DNA of 5,424 bases from Acidimicrobiaceae bacterium (GTDB lineage Bacteria > Actinomycetota > Acidimicrobiia > Acidimicrobiales > Microtrichaceae). This document shows, piece after piece, positions 5,035 through 5,424 of the stretch. The stretch covers positions 21,632 to 27,055 of the forward strand of contig DORQ01000022.1 of assembly GCA_003514205.1 (NCBI GenBank), in the 5' to 3' direction. Under the pieces are notes generated by a model, which searched no databases, was not told the origin of the DNA, and worked only from the letters and a program-made list of their open reading frames with translations. Made by a program: the position numbers and the translations under genes. Position 1 is the stretch's first letter, and each line of letters opens with the position of its first letter.

Positions 5035-5424
5035 CTAGAGACCTTCGAACGGATGGGACTCGGGAAACGCGACCTCAACCTCGCTGTGCGCCAAGATCAA
5101 ATCATCCCAGGGATACGCCACAGCGGCTTCGGCAGGGCTCAGTGCAAACCAGAACTTCTCCGCAGGATCGATTTGCGTTGCGTGCGCCAACAACGCCGCA
5201 TCACGAATGTGATACCAATCCCCAACATCCACGCGGGTGGTGATCCGATGATCTTGGTTGAACCGTTTGAGCCACTCTTCGTCGTAGGGAGACTCCATAC
5301 CTCGAGCCAGACAGGCCTCTCTGATCGCAAGAACTCTCGCCTTTGCCCACACCGAGTAGTAGAGCTTCGTAGGGGCGAATGGTGCCCCGGCCTCGGGATA
5401 TCGAGTCTCGTCGCCAGCAGCGAA
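5035..5424 (-). CDS. mca: Mycothiol S-conjugate amidase, C-terminal part (partial)
   Basis: The 129 visible codons run from the right edge to a TAG at 5035; the N-terminus and the metal-binding HPDD-type motif lie outside the window. Mca is a zinc-dependent LmbE/PIG-L-fold amidase that splits mycothiol conjugates of toxic electrophiles into a mercapturic acid, which is exported, and glucosaminyl-inositol, which is recycled. Visible family features are KLYYSVWAKARVLAIREA near the left of the fragment, then ESPYDEEWL. The key block RDAALLAHATQIDP with FWFALSP follows, and the end is the typical PESHPFEGL. The relative MshB shares ALLAHATQ, but the IDP-x(3)-FWF continuation and the PFEGL-type C-terminus fit Mca better. 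A GTG at 5350-5352 could be mistaken for a start, but the open frame and the family match continue upstream. It is in tandem with the YdjC-type gene. Confidence 0.88.
   Translation of the reverse strand, partial: FAAGDETRYPEAGAPFAPTKLYYSVWAKARVLAIREACLARGMESPYDEEWLKRFNQDHRITTRVDVGDWYHIRDAALLAHATQIDPAEKFWFALSPAEAAVAYPWDDLILAHSEVEVAFPESHPFEGL

Noticed and set aside
5035..5424. MshB (GlcNAc-inositol deacetylase) instead of Mca
   Set aside because: The two share ALLAHATQ, but the following IDP and FWFALSP residues and the PFEGL-type end are as expected for Mca. The missing N-terminus leaves some doubt.
1..5424. A defence or mobile island or biosynthetic cluster built from the nuclease, amidase and small protein
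   Set aside because: The nuclease is a lipoprotein scavenging type, there are no integrase, transposase or flanking repeats, and the genes are on mixed strands with separate promoters.

Overview
The window looks like an ordinary chromosomal stretch of a moderately GC-rich actinobacterium. The best taxonomic clue is the gene running off the right edge. It encodes the C-terminal part of a mycothiol S-conjugate amidase (Mca-like), and mycothiol is essentially confined to Actinomycetota. Gene starts without Shine-Dalgarno sequences but with a -10-like hexamer 7-8 nt upstream fit the leaderless mRNAs common in that phylum. An acidimicrobial or related environmental lineage is my guess, not something the sequence proves.

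Layout, left to right. (1) 1-435, minus strand, cut by the left edge: a hotdog-fold acyl-CoA thioesterase. (2) A 106-bp divergent promoter region. (3) 542-1930, plus: an amidase-signature hydrolase with a complete Lys-Ser-Ser triad. (4) 2020-2349, plus: an unrecognised 109-aa protein with a short ordered N-terminal part and a Ser/Ala/Pro-rich tail. (5) 2396-3577, plus: a thiolase with all catalytic residues. (6) 3594-4112, plus: a secreted lipoprotein nuclease of the staphylococcal-nuclease family, whose true start is probably a GTG just after the thiolase. (7) 4130-4963, minus, convergent with the nuclease: a YdjC/ChbG-type carbohydrate deacetylase. (8) 5035-5424, minus, cut by the right edge: mca. 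No RNA gene, CRISPR array, insertion sequence, attachment site or replication origin was seen.

The genes do not form one pathway. Thioesterase and thiolase both act on acyl-CoA thioesters, and the thiolase resembles degradative actinobacterial types. Mca and the YdjC-type enzyme both cleave amide bonds on aminosugar-type substrates and lie in tandem. The amidase, nuclease and small protein have no obvious partner here.

I found no convincing undescribed system. The most notable signal is regulatory. Four of the five gene starts that have their own upstream region (thioesterase, amidase, thiolase, deacetylase) carry a TANNNT hexamer exactly 7 or 8 nt before the start codon, with no ribosome-binding site. 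The fifth, the small gene, has a looser match at the same spacing. The small Ser/Ala/Pro-tailed protein is the only gene whose function I cannot place.
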